Assembly (NCBI RefSeq): GCF_003991135.1
Contig: NZ_CP016379.1
Span: 1,240,001 to 1,304,000, forward strand
Length of the DNA stretch: 64,000 nt
Source: Anoxybacter fermentans
GTDB taxonomy: Bacteria; Bacillota; Halanaerobiia; DY22613
Direction: 5' to 3'
In this document: positions 26,193-34,109 of the stretch, piece after piece
How positions within the stretch are numbered: position 1 is the stretch's first letter
Layout: each line of letters starts with the position of its first letter
The notes under the pieces: model-generated
What the model was told of the DNA's origin: nothing
Database searches by the model: none
The model's input: only the letters and a program-made list of their open reading frames with translations
Position numbers and translations under genes: made by a program

Positions 26193-26232
26193 TCCCATCT
26201 GTTTAACTCATCTTTAGTTTTTACAGATGGGA
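26193..26232 (-). promoter_or_regulatory. Hairpin overlapping the permease ribosome binding site
   Basis: TCCCATCTGT (26193-26202) and ACAGATGGGA (26223-26232) are a perfect 10-bp inverted repeat with a 20-nt loop. On the minus strand the 3' arm contains the GGGA of the GGGAGG ribosome site and is followed by seven T. It could terminate transcription or hide the ribosome site. Confidence 0.5.
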
Positions 26233-26253
26233 GAAAATTTATAAAAGCTAACC

Positions 26254-26453
26254 TAATTAAACTGTAAAAAGCTAATTTCTCGCTCCTTGAGAAATTTTTC
26301 GGATCATCTAAAACTCGATTTCCGCCGAAATAAGGCTTCCTGATCAAAGAGCCCTCCTGGCTGATGAGGCCTTATTTCGTCGGAAATCTTGCTAAGATGA
26401 TTTGGCGAAAAATTTCTATGTCGCTTAGAATTAACTTTTTGCAGTATAATCAT
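26254..26453. repeat. Palindromic intergenic repeat, long form (copy 4)
   Basis: TAATTAAACTGTAAAAAGC at the left, CTTTTTGCAGTATAATCA at the right. A-type left, B-type right arm. The inner pair GAAATAAGGCTTCC and GAGGCCTTATTTCGTCGG is intact, but one apical hairpin has been truncated. It ends 2 bp before the stop codon of the M48 peptidase gene. Confidence 0.9.
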
Positions 26454-26455
26454 CA

Positions 26456-27583
26456 CTATTCTTTTTTATCAACCCACTCAAGCGCCATCTTTACCCTCTC
26501 ATCAATAGGTGGGTGAGAAGCTTTAAATAACAATTTATATAGACTTAATTTTAGTTCAGCCAGACTTTCATCTGCAAGTTTAACAAACGCAGTCGCTAGA
26601 TTACGGGGATTTTCGATAAGCCGAAGTGCATATTCATCAGCCTTTCTCTCAATTCTACGGCTAATATAAAGCTCAATTGGAGTAATTACCCAATTTATTA
26701 TTCCCCAGATTAAAAACAGCATGGGCAAACTGGCAATACTATCAATCTCATCATATCCCCACCACTTTACTAACGGTTGCCAGATCAGGGAAATTAAATA
26801 TGTTATAACAAGTAAAATTCCAAACTGGATTAAAAGAAGTTTAGTAATATCTCCATTAGCATGATGACCTATCTCATGTGCTAAAATTGCCTCAATCTCA
26901 GCTTCAGTATATTTATCCTGTAATGTATCACTCAGAATAATCTTTCGGGTTTTACCCATGCCAATTACCGCAGCATTTGCAGAATTAACTTTAGAGCTCA
27001 GATTAAATTCATATATATCTGTAACTTTGACTTTTGCACGTTCAAATAAATTTTCTAATCTTTGCCTTAATGGAGTATTTGGAAATGGTGTTAGTTTAAA
27101 GAATAATGGAAATAACACTACCGGCATTATAAATGTAAAAAGTATAATAAATATAAATCCTATGATTGTATAAATAATCCACCAACTTTCGGGCCATTTT
27201 TGAACCAAAATGAGAAATCCTCCACCTGCTATATTTAAAATTAAAAGTTCAAGGATTAAAACTTTCACTTTATCTAAAAACCATTCTTTTTTACTCTGGC
27301 TTGAAAGCTCAAACTCCAGATTTAGTCGATATTCAAAATAATCCAAAATCGAATTAAAAATCGTGTAAATTATATAAAAACCTGTTGTGAAAAGCACTAG
27401 TTTCATAATCCAACTTTCTGTCCAATCAGTTAAAAAATGATAAAGTCGTTTTTCTAAAGAAAACCCCAGAAAAATCGCCCAAAATAGAACATGGAAAATT
27501 CGATTAAACCAGTTGTATCGATCTTTACGCCGATGGAATTTTTTAGCCAATCTTCTTCGTTCAGGATTATATAAACATTCCAT
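26456..27583 (-). CDS. M48-family membrane metallopeptidase
   Basis: 375 residues from the ATG at 27583 (MECLYNPERRR); GGGGG lies 8 nt upstream, better placed than the GTG at 27592. The zinc site is AEIEAILAHEIGHHANGD with the third ligand in RIERKADEYALRL. Several membrane segments surround it, and the end HPPIDERVKMALEW is typical of Ste24/HtpX-type M48 peptidases. Family members process CAAX proteins or degrade membrane proteins. In bacteria a quality-control role is usual; the substrate is unknown. Confidence 0.9.
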   Translation of the reverse strand: MECLYNPERRRLAKKFHRRKDRYNWFNRIFHVLFWAIFLGFSLEKRLYHFLTDWTESWIMKLVLFTTGFYIIYTIFNSILDYFEYRLNLEFELSSQSKKEWFLDKVKVLILELLILNIAGGGFLILVQKWPESWWIIYTIIGFIFIILFTFIMPVVLFPLFFKLTPFPNTPLRQRLENLFERAKVKVTDIYEFNLSSKVNSANAAVIGMGKTRKIILSDTLQDKYTEAEIEAILAHEIGHHANGDITKLLLIQFGILLVITYLISLIWQPLVKWWGYDEIDSIASLPMLFLIWGIINWVITPIELYISRRIERKADEYALRLIENPRNLATAFVKLADESLAELKLSLYKLLFKASHPPIDERVKMALEWVDKKE

Positions 27584-27674
27584 TCCTATCACCCCCTCTT
27601 AAAGCCAAAATAAATTTGCCAATTTATTTCTCCAATCAAAATATAAAATCCTCTTTTTCACCTTCAAATATCAA

Positions 27675-27704
27675 AATTAGCCGTGCTTTTATGCACGGCT
27701 AATT
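27675..27704 (-). terminator. Strong terminator, probably of the yjjI-yjjW operon
   Basis: Perfect 12-bp stem AATTAGCCGTGC / GCACGGCTAATT with a 6-nt loop, followed by TTTGATATTTG on the minus strand. It now lies 220 bp from the yjjW stop because a palindromic repeat occupies the gap. The rest of 27705-27790 shows nothing. Confidence 0.75.
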
Positions 27705-27790
27705 CTAAACTCAATCTCATAATTTTATTATAAAGTTAATTTTTCAATGTTCAGAAAATTATACATTTTTGCAGGTTGTGGATAACATTA

Positions 27791-27926
27791 TGATTAAACT
27801 GCTCAAAACTAATTTTGAGCATTATTGAAATTTTTCGCCAAACCATCTAAAGTTCTTCAATCTCACTAAGATGGTTTAACGAAAAATTTCTATGGCACTC
27901 AAAATTAGCTTTTTGTAGTTTAATCA
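27791..27926. repeat. Palindromic intergenic repeat, short form (copy 5)
   Basis: TGATTAAACTGCTCAAAAC at the left and TTTTTGTAGTTTAATCA at the right. Both arms resemble the B type (GAGCATTATTGAAATTT and the inverse of GAAATTTCTATGGCACTC). Its last three bases are the TGA stop codon of the yjjW-like gene. Confidence 0.88.
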
Positions 27927-28787
27927 TGTAATATAAATTTCTTCAAATCCATCTTTAACAAAAATCTCTTTAATTTCTTCCATTAATTCACCTTCCGGTT
28001 CCAATAAATTCCGAAACTTAGCCCTAACCCCATGTTTTCGGAAAGGGATCAATCTAATCCTGATATCTCGTCCAATTTTAGCTAAATAATCAGCAGTTGC
28101 ATCAATTTGCTCCCTATCATCATTATATCCGGGAACAATTAACAACCTAACCTCATAAAGCTTCCCTTTATCATACAGATATGGGATGGTAGCTAAAACC
28201 AAGTCATTGGTCTCTCCAGTCAGTTGATAATGAACATCAGGATCAAAAGCTTTTAGATCTATCATTGCTCCATCTAAGACTGGTAGAAGAGTTTCCCAAT
28301 AGGATATAGGAGCTATACCATTACTATCAATAAAATTAGTCAAAGATGAAAGTTTATAATCATTTTTAATACAAGTAAAAAGCTCTTTAACAAAGTCCAA
28401 CTGTTGAGTCGCTTCTCCTCCCGAAACAGTAATGCCTGATATAAATGGGGCAACCCGATGTATCTCTTTTATTACCTCATCAACTTCCATCCAGCGGCTC
28501 CGAGGATTGCTATTTATTGGACAGACTTCAAGGCAGTGGTCACAATTAACGCATCTAGATTCATCGTAATTTATCCATGAGGGGTCACCTGCTATTATTT
28601 CCAGGGCATTAACCGGACATTCTTTAATACATTTTCCGCAAAAATTACAGATTCCAATAGTATGAGGGTTGTGACAATTAATACACTGTAAATTACAGCC
28701 CTGGAGAAATATAACCAGGCGGTTTCCAGGGCCATCGACAGCACTGAAGCGAATAATTCGATTAATGAGTGCCTGGAGTTTGCTCAC
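27924..28787 (-). CDS. yjjW: YjjW-type glycyl radical enzyme activase
   Basis: 287 residues. The radical SAM motif is C31-x3-C35-x2-C38 (GCNLQCINCHNPHTI), followed by a ferredoxin-like insert with CNFCGKCIKECPVN and CVNCDHCLEVCPIN, then VSGGEATQQLDF. This is the layout of PflA-like activating enzymes with extra clusters, and the partner gene identifies it as YjjW. It installs the glycyl radical on YjjI using S-adenosylmethionine. It overlaps yjjI by 26 bp. The stop codon is the terminal TGA of a palindromic repeat. Confidence 0.88.
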   Translation of the reverse strand: MSKLQALINRIIRFSAVDGPGNRLVIFLQGCNLQCINCHNPHTIGICNFCGKCIKECPVNALEIIAGDPSWINYDESRCVNCDHCLEVCPINSNPRSRWMEVDEVIKEIHRVAPFISGITVSGGEATQQLDFVKELFTCIKNDYKLSSLTNFIDSNGIAPISYWETLLPVLDGAMIDLKAFDPDVHYQLTGETNDLVLATIPYLYDKGKLYEVRLLIVPGYNDDREQIDATADYLAKIGRDIRIRLIPFRKHGVRAKFRNLLEPEGELMEEIKEIFVKDGFEEIYIT

Positions 28788-30309
28788 GGCTTATCACCCT
28801 TCTTTTACGCTGAAAAATACCTTGATTTTCAACAGCATTATATCCGAGCACCGTACTATCATACCGTGAACGTTTTTCTCTCTTCATTTGTTCTAAATCA
28901 GAACGGCGCACCAGATATCCGGTAATCCGTACAAATTCACCATCAGCCAGGTTAAAAGTAAAATCACGCATCCCCTGAGCAAAAGCACCCTTAATAATAT
29001 CCGCTACTGCCTGAGGATTATTTTGCACGGTATTTTCAAAATGAAAGATGTCACTAATACCTGCCTGGAATTTGTAATGATGAGGTGCTACAGCAGTAAT
29101 ATGTTCAAAAATTTCCGGCTCATCACCATAAGGTATCCGGGTTCCGGCAGTAACATCTACATCCAGATCAATTCCTGATTGTGAATGGAAAAAGGCTTTT
29201 CCACCATTTCCATCACAATATGGCAAAGGTCGTTGTGCTAAAATTTCAGCAATTACATCTGTAATTCGATAAGAAAGTTGATTGGCTTCTTCATCATGTC
29301 CATATCGTCCGTTTCGGCCTTTGCTTTCCATCAAAAGATTAACAGCCTCAGCCAAACCAAAAATTCCGAACATAGCTGAGAACTGATCCAGGCTAATCAA
29401 TCCCTCTTGCGCCAGAAAATCATGTTCAAAAAATTTAGCTTCTTCAACCAGATAACGAATCCGGGCTTCCATCACCTGTAAAGTAAGCTCTACATAATGG
29501 GGTAAAGTTTCTTTAAAATATGATTCAATATCACCGGAATGCTTTTCAACTGTCTTTTTTAAGTTCAATCTAACCAGAGTATGTGAACCTCCACCGATCT
29601 TTAAAGAATTATAACAACTAACTACAGCATACTTCTCACCAAGGTCCTTAACCATCATCGGATGGTTGGCAAAATGGGGTTTGCCAACAGCAAAGACAGT
29701 CTTAATTCCTTCCAATAGTAATTCATCTGTAGTAACTTCCGGATCATATTTTAAGGTTAGATTGGGTACTACCTGTTTAAGTTCCCTCTCAATTTTAAAA
29801 ATCACCCGGCCTACCCGGGTATCTTCTGGACCTAAATTCGCATGGACGAAACCATCAGGGAACATCCGGTCAACTGCGCGCCAGAAGAGCTTTAACTTAT
29901 GATAGAGTTCATCATCACTCACACCTTCAAGAAAAGGTATTAACAGTCGGTCTATATCACCTAAATAGACAGGAAATCCGGTAATGGAAGGAACCTGGCT
30001 ATATAAAATAGTTAAAAAATTTAACGCTTCAGCCAAATTTGTTGGTGGATCTAGCTCTAAAAATTCAGAACCCTGTTTTAATGCTTTCTCATAATCAGGT
30101 AAAATATATCTAGGCCGGTATGGTGCATGACCTTCATACAAATCACAGATAACCCTCTCATCCAACGCCTTTTTTGCCTCATCACCAAGAGGAGGGTATT
30201 CTACCAATTCCTCTGCCAAAAGGGCAAGTTTGTGCCTTCTTTGGTGATAAGTTAAACCAGGGTCATTTATAATCTTTCGTGCTCTTATTCTAAATTCTTT
30301 TAAATCCAT
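28762..30309 (-). CDS. yjjI: YjjI-family glycyl radical enzyme
   Basis: 515 residues, matching the usual YjjI length and much shorter than pyruvate formate-lyase. The glycyl radical site is Gly464 in EFVRITGYLVRRSDLEQ. The candidate catalytic cysteine is in AVVSCYNSLKIGGGSHT near residue 235. YjjI is a glycyl radical enzyme of unsettled physiological role. It forms an operon with its activase. The upstream 500 bp holds a large palindrome and a repeat copy but no gene. Confidence 0.88.
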   Translation of the reverse strand: MDLKEFRIRARKIINDPGLTYHQRRHKLALLAEELVEYPPLGDEAKKALDERVICDLYEGHAPYRPRYILPDYEKALKQGSEFLELDPPTNLAEALNFLTILYSQVPSITGFPVYLGDIDRLLIPFLEGVSDDELYHKLKLFWRAVDRMFPDGFVHANLGPEDTRVGRVIFKIERELKQVVPNLTLKYDPEVTTDELLLEGIKTVFAVGKPHFANHPMMVKDLGEKYAVVSCYNSLKIGGGSHTLVRLNLKKTVEKHSGDIESYFKETLPHYVELTLQVMEARIRYLVEEAKFFEHDFLAQEGLISLDQFSAMFGIFGLAEAVNLLMESKGRNGRYGHDEEANQLSYRITDVIAEILAQRPLPYCDGNGGKAFFHSQSGIDLDVDVTAGTRIPYGDEPEIFEHITAVAPHHYKFQAGISDIFHFENTVQNNPQAVADIIKGAFAQGMRDFTFNLADGEFVRITGYLVRRSDLEQMKREKRSRYDSTVLGYNAVENQGIFQRKRRVISREQTPGTH

Positions 30310-30353
30310 TCCCGGAACCCTCCTTATTTTGTATTAAACTCAAATTGTTTTTT

Positions 30354-30486
30354 ATTAATTAAGGAAATTTCATAATTAGCAAAACCATCAACCATTTTCA
30401 ATATATTGTGTTGCTATCCTCCTAATATACACAATATGTTGACTTGTAATGTTTAAAAATTTAATTATGAAATTCCCTCAATTATT
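30354..30486. repeat. Separate 133-bp imperfect palindrome upstream of yjjI
   Basis: Outer arms ATTAATTAAGGAAATTTCAT (30354-30373) and the near-inverse starting TAATTATGAAATTCCCTCAA (30462-30481) pair with few mismatches. Inner arms ATATTGTGT (30403-30411) and ACACAATAT (30429-30437) pair perfectly. Its ends differ from the main repeat family. Confidence 0.6.
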
Positions 30487-30493
30487 ATTATTA

Positions 30494-30718
30494 TAATTAC
30501 ACTGCAAAAAGCTAATTTTAAGCGACATAGAAATTTTTCGCCAAATCATCTTAGCGAGATTTCCGACGAAATAAAGCCTCATCACAGGAGGTGATGAGCT
30601 AATCAAGGGCCAGGATGGCCCTTTGATTAGGAAGCCTTATTTCGTCGGAAATCGAGCTTTAGATGATTCGAAAAATTTCTCAAGAAGTGAAAAATTAGTT
30701 TTTTGCAGTTTAACCTCA
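30494..30718. repeat. Palindromic intergenic repeat, long form (copy 6)
   Basis: Begins TAATTACACTGCAAAAAGC and ends GTTTTTTGCAGTTTAACCTCA. B-type left arm (AAGCGACATAGAAATTT), A-type right arm. Both apical hairpins are complete: CTCATCACAGGAGGTGATGAG, and CTAATCAAGGGCC pairing with GGCCCTTTGATTAG. Confidence 0.9.
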
Positions 30719-30726
30719 TTATATCA

Positions 30727-30770
30727 TGATTAAACTATAAAAAGCTAATTTTGAGCATTTGAAGGAAAAT
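30727..30770. repeat. Half copy of the palindromic repeat
   Basis: TGATTAAACTATAAAAAGC followed by TAATTTTGAGCATTTGAAGG matches a B-type arm, then the similarity ends. It lies 8 bp after the full copy and just outside the cheW terminator. Confidence 0.65.
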
Positions 30771-30791
30771 TTGACTTTTTGTAAATAATAA

Positions 30792-30809
30792 AAGGGGGAA
30801 CCCCCCCTT
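30792..30809 (-). terminator. cheW terminator overlapping its stop codon
   Basis: AAGGGGG / CCCCCTT with a short GC-rich loop; on the minus strand TTTTATTATTT follows. The stop codon TAA forms the start of the stem. Confidence 0.75.
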
Positions 30810-31329
30810 ATTTTTCGTTCAAGTAATCTTCCAGATCTTCCATGAAATCCAAATCAAATTTACCTTCAGAAGTAATAAAGACATTAATATCAAGAATAAT
30901 AATCAACTTTTCATCCATCTTACCAATCCCTTTAACAAAATCACATTTCAAACCGCCAATTCCTTTTGGAAGTGGATAGATATCTTCATCAGTAAATTCG
31001 TAAATTTCACGAACTTCATCCACGATAATTCCTACTTTACCCTGTTCAATCTCTATAATTAGAACTCGCTTCAAAGACTTATCCTCGTCATCTTTAGTTT
31101 TAATAGTAAGTTTTTTGCGGGCATCAATTAAGGGCACCACTTCACCGCGTAAATTAAAAATTCCGGCAATATAATCAGGAACATTAGGTAAACCTAAACC
31201 GGTTATCTCCGGTAATGGTTCAATTCCCTGTACATCAGTAATCTCCAGTCCGTATAATTTTTTCTCAATCCGGAAGATTATAACCTTATCAAATTTACTT
31301 TTTTGCCCTTCTTTGTTCTTATTATACAA
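30808..31329 (-). CDS. cheW: CheW-like chemotaxis coupling protein
   Basis: 173 residues with the CheW fold: KVIIFRIEKKLYGLEITDVQ, the receptor/kinase-coupling motif IAGIFNLRGEVVPLIDARKK, and RVLIIEIEQGKVGIIVDEVR. CheW links chemoreceptors to the kinase CheA. No cheA or receptor gene is nearby, so it is a stand-alone copy, possibly serving a distant cluster. Confidence 0.9.
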   Translation of the reverse strand: MYNKNKEGQKSKFDKVIIFRIEKKLYGLEITDVQGIEPLPEITGLGLPNVPDYIAGIFNLRGEVVPLIDARKKLTIKTKDDEDKSLKRVLIIEIEQGKVGIIVDEVREIYEFTDEDIYPLPKGIGGLKCDFVKGIGKMDEKLIIILDINVFITSEGKFDLDFMEDLEDYLNEK

Positions 31330-31428
31330 TGTTAAGACACCTCCTTAAGATTAAAGCAAAACAAACTTGTTTCTTGTCTTAAAAAATTCTGCAAAAAAAA
31401 CCATTCTCCTTCAAATGACATTAAAAAT

Positions 31429-32364
31429 TTATCTCTGGCCCGATTTGAGAACTTTTCTTCCCAACTTTGATGGCCCATATTCAATCAACCAGATACCAAT
31501 GATAGTAAAAACCCCACCAATAGCCATGGCTGGAGTTAAAGGATCGCCCAATAATATAACCCCTAAGATCAGTCCATAAACAGGAATTAAAAAAAGGATA
31601 ATACTGACCCGTGATGCCTCAACCTGAGTTAGTAGTTTGTTAAAAAGAAATAACGAAATACATGTAGGAAAGATAGCAAGATAAAATATCGCCATCCAGG
31701 TAGTTAAAGAAACCTCCTCTAACTGTGGAAATTCCTCCATAATCAAAGCACTACAGATTAATAATAATGTTCCAATAATACTGGAAAATGTTACTGCATT
31801 AATGGGATCAGTTCTTCCCACCAGTAATTTTGTGAAAATGGTGTAAAATGCATATGAGATAATAGATAATAAAATCAAAATATTACCCTTCACTGATCCA
31901 TCCAAATGTAAAAGGGTCTGAGGGTTGCCATCAGTAATGAGAATAAAACCACCTATAAATGCTATGATAAGACCAGCTACCCCAATAAAAGGAAGTCTTT
32001 CACGTAAAATAAGAACTGAAAGCAAAGCTACCAGCACCGGTTCTAAAGTATTAATCAGCGATGAAACAGAAGCAGTGGTATAACGAAGCCCTATATTTTG
32101 AAAAAAGGCTGCAAAAAAAGTTCCTACCAATCCAACAGCCAAAAATAAATACCAGTAATTCTTCAACTCCCTTAAAGATTTATTTAAAGATTCTTTACTT
32201 ATAAGAACCACTAAAAAAATCAGAGAACTTATAAAATACCGAATAGCTCCCATCCAGATCGGTGGAAGATCGGTCAAACAAATTTTTGTTGCCAAAAAGG
32301 TACTTCCCCAAAAAAGAGGAAGCACCACTAGAATCAAAAAACGATTAATAATTGATTTTCTCAT
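31429..32364 (-). CDS. EamA/DMT-family transporter
   Basis: 311 residues with about ten membrane segments in two repeated EamA halves (VLPLFWGSTFLATK near the start, LLSIISYAFYTIFTKLLVGR in the middle). DMT transporters of this type export metabolites such as amino acids; the substrate is unknown. Its ATG overlaps the stop of the upstream propeller gene (ATGA), so the two are co-translated. Confidence 0.85.
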   Translation of the reverse strand: MRKSIINRFLILVVLPLFWGSTFLATKICLTDLPPIWMGAIRYFISSLIFLVVLISKESLNKSLRELKNYWYLFLAVGLVGTFFAAFFQNIGLRYTTASVSSLINTLEPVLVALLSVLILRERLPFIGVAGLIIAFIGGFILITDGNPQTLLHLDGSVKGNILILLSIISYAFYTIFTKLLVGRTDPINAVTFSSIIGTLLLICSALIMEEFPQLEEVSLTTWMAIFYLAIFPTCISLFLFNKLLTQVEASRVSIILFLIPVYGLILGVILLGDPLTPAMAIGGVFTIIGIWLIEYGPSKLGRKVLKSGQR

Positions 32365-34043
32365 TCTCCATCACCATTTTTTTCTAAAGTATAGTAAAAT
32401 AATCTGCTTTTGATCTCATTAACTGACTGTTTTTTGTGCTTTAAATACATTCCTCCAACCACTAAACGTTTGGGGTTGGTTTTGGGATATGAACTGAAAT
32501 CGATAACAAAATATTCTAGCTTCGGAGTCTCAGCAATCAATTTGAGTTTTCCATCTTGATATTCCAGGACATAAATCTTACTATACTTGAACCAATCACC
32601 TTCAAAGAAATTCCGCCTTAGATAAATTTCGGGTAATCCATTGCCATTTAAATCCATTGAATAAATGGCAAAGCCATAATGATTTGATAAAACCCGGGGA
32701 TTTTTTAAAGTCTCATCTACAGTAAATATTTGAATTGTAGATCCCTCATCATCTCCCTGGGTAGTGGTAATAAGTTCTTCTTTTCCATCCCATTCCAGGT
32801 CAGTAAAGATGAATCTTTTTCCATAACCTTCTCCAAGATGATACATTTTCATAACCAATCCCTGATAATTAACAATATAAACAATACCCTGATCAAACAG
32901 AGCTATACCAGACGAACCGTACAATGTCACAGGTCGGGATAAAAACCGGGGCCGTTTACTTACCAACCGATCTTCTATCAACTTTAATAAATTACCATGA
33001 CCAATCACTTCATCTTTTCCATCTTTATCTATATCAACTGTAAGAATCTTGTAATCATTTGATAGAGGGAAGTAATTTTTATAGGTCCAAAGTACCTGAT
33101 AATCCTTCAGATCTCTTACTTCTATATTGGTTCCGCCACAATAAACTATCTCCAGATCTCCATCTCCATCCAGATCTCCTAAATCGAATCCGAGAATTAA
33201 ATTATTAAAAAGAGGACTTTGCCCATTTAACTCAAAATAGTACTGATATTCTTCTCCAGGCTTAAGATTTTCATCTAACTTCTCTATACTTGAAAGCTTG
33301 AAAACCTTTTGATTAGACCCTGATTTCTCATTTTCCAATTTCGTTTCTTCAGATTTTAACTCTTCAAGATCAGGTTTTTCCGAATCTATATATTTTTTAA
33401 ATTCACCCTGTTTTTGTTCCTCTTCAACAGTTTTTATCTCCAATTTCTCAGAATTGACATTCTTTGGCTCCTTTACATTGGGTAATGAAGGTAATTCAAT
33501 TGCTTGAATCTCTTCAATAGGTAAGGCCTTAATCGTTTCCCGATCAATAGTAATTAGTTCAACTTTTTTAGTAATCCCAGTTAACGTATTTACCACTAAA
33601 GCATTGATAGTATAATAATCCGGATGAGTTACCAGACTTGTCAGTACTAATCCAGAAATATTAAGTCTTTCACCTATTTTGCTGAAAAAATCCGCTTCCG
33701 GAAGATTCTCTTTTTTCAGTTCATTCCAGGTTTCTAAAACTTCATTAGATGATACAACACGTAAAGAAGGAAATTTACCTATTACCTCTTCCATTAGTTC
33801 CTGTAGATATCGGGCCAGATTTGGTTTTTCTCCATTTACATCCATCATTGGCAAAAGGCCTATAGTATAATAATAATCAGCATCGGGTTCAATCTCCGAA
33901 CTAATCTCTTGAAATAATCTAGCAGCCAAAACAGTAAAACGTGTACGAAGATATTGAGATGGACTAGTACTTAAAGCCAAAAAATTAAATTTTATCAGTA
34001 TCAGTAAAATTATAGCCAATAAAAAAACCCATCTTTTCTTCAA
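32361..34043 (-). CDS. Membrane-anchored FG-GAP/VCBS-repeat protein
   Basis: About 560 residues, beginning at TTG 34043 (LKKRWVFLLAIILLILI). GGGAGGGG lies 6 nt before it, whereas the TTG at 34070 lacks a site. An N-terminal membrane segment or signal is followed by a domain with YTIGLLPMMDVNGEKPN (about 65-150), a Lys/Glu-rich linker (about 190-260), and a beta-propeller with metal-binding repeats such as LGDLDGDGDLEIVYCGG and VDIDKDGKDEVIGHG. It is probably extracytoplasmic. Function is not known; translational coupling to an EamA transporter suggests an accessory or unrelated surface role. Confidence 0.7.
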   Translation of the reverse strand: MKKRWVFLLAIILLILIKFNFLALSTSPSQYLRTRFTVLAARLFQEISSEIEPDADYYYTIGLLPMMDVNGEKPNLARYLQELMEEVIGKFPSLRVVSSNEVLETWNELKKENLPEADFFSKIGERLNISGLVLTSLVTHPDYYTINALVVNTLTGITKKVELITIDRETIKALPIEEIQAIELPSLPNVKEPKNVNSEKLEIKTVEEEQKQGEFKKYIDSEKPDLEELKSEETKLENEKSGSNQKVFKLSSIEKLDENLKPGEEYQYYFELNGQSPLFNNLILGFDLGDLDGDGDLEIVYCGGTNIEVRDLKDYQVLWTYKNYFPLSNDYKILTVDIDKDGKDEVIGHGNLLKLIEDRLVSKRPRFLSRPVTLYGSSGIALFDQGIVYIVNYQGLVMKMYHLGEGYGKRFIFTDLEWDGKEELITTTQGDDEGSTIQIFTVDETLKNPRVLSNHYGFAIYSMDLNGNGLPEIYLRRNFFEGDWFKYSKIYVLEYQDGKLKLIAETPKLEYFVIDFSSYPKTNPKRLVVGGMYLKHKKQSVNEIKSRLFYYTLEKNGDGE

Positions 34044-34109
34044 ATCCCACCCCTCCCATTCTAAAGACAATCTTTTATTAAATTCGTGTTTTATTTAATA
34101 AATTCCTCC

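Noticed and set aside
26156-26347. 63-residue open frame on the minus strand
   Set aside because: It lies in palindromic repeat copy 4 and the permease leader, with no ribosome site or protein-like composition.
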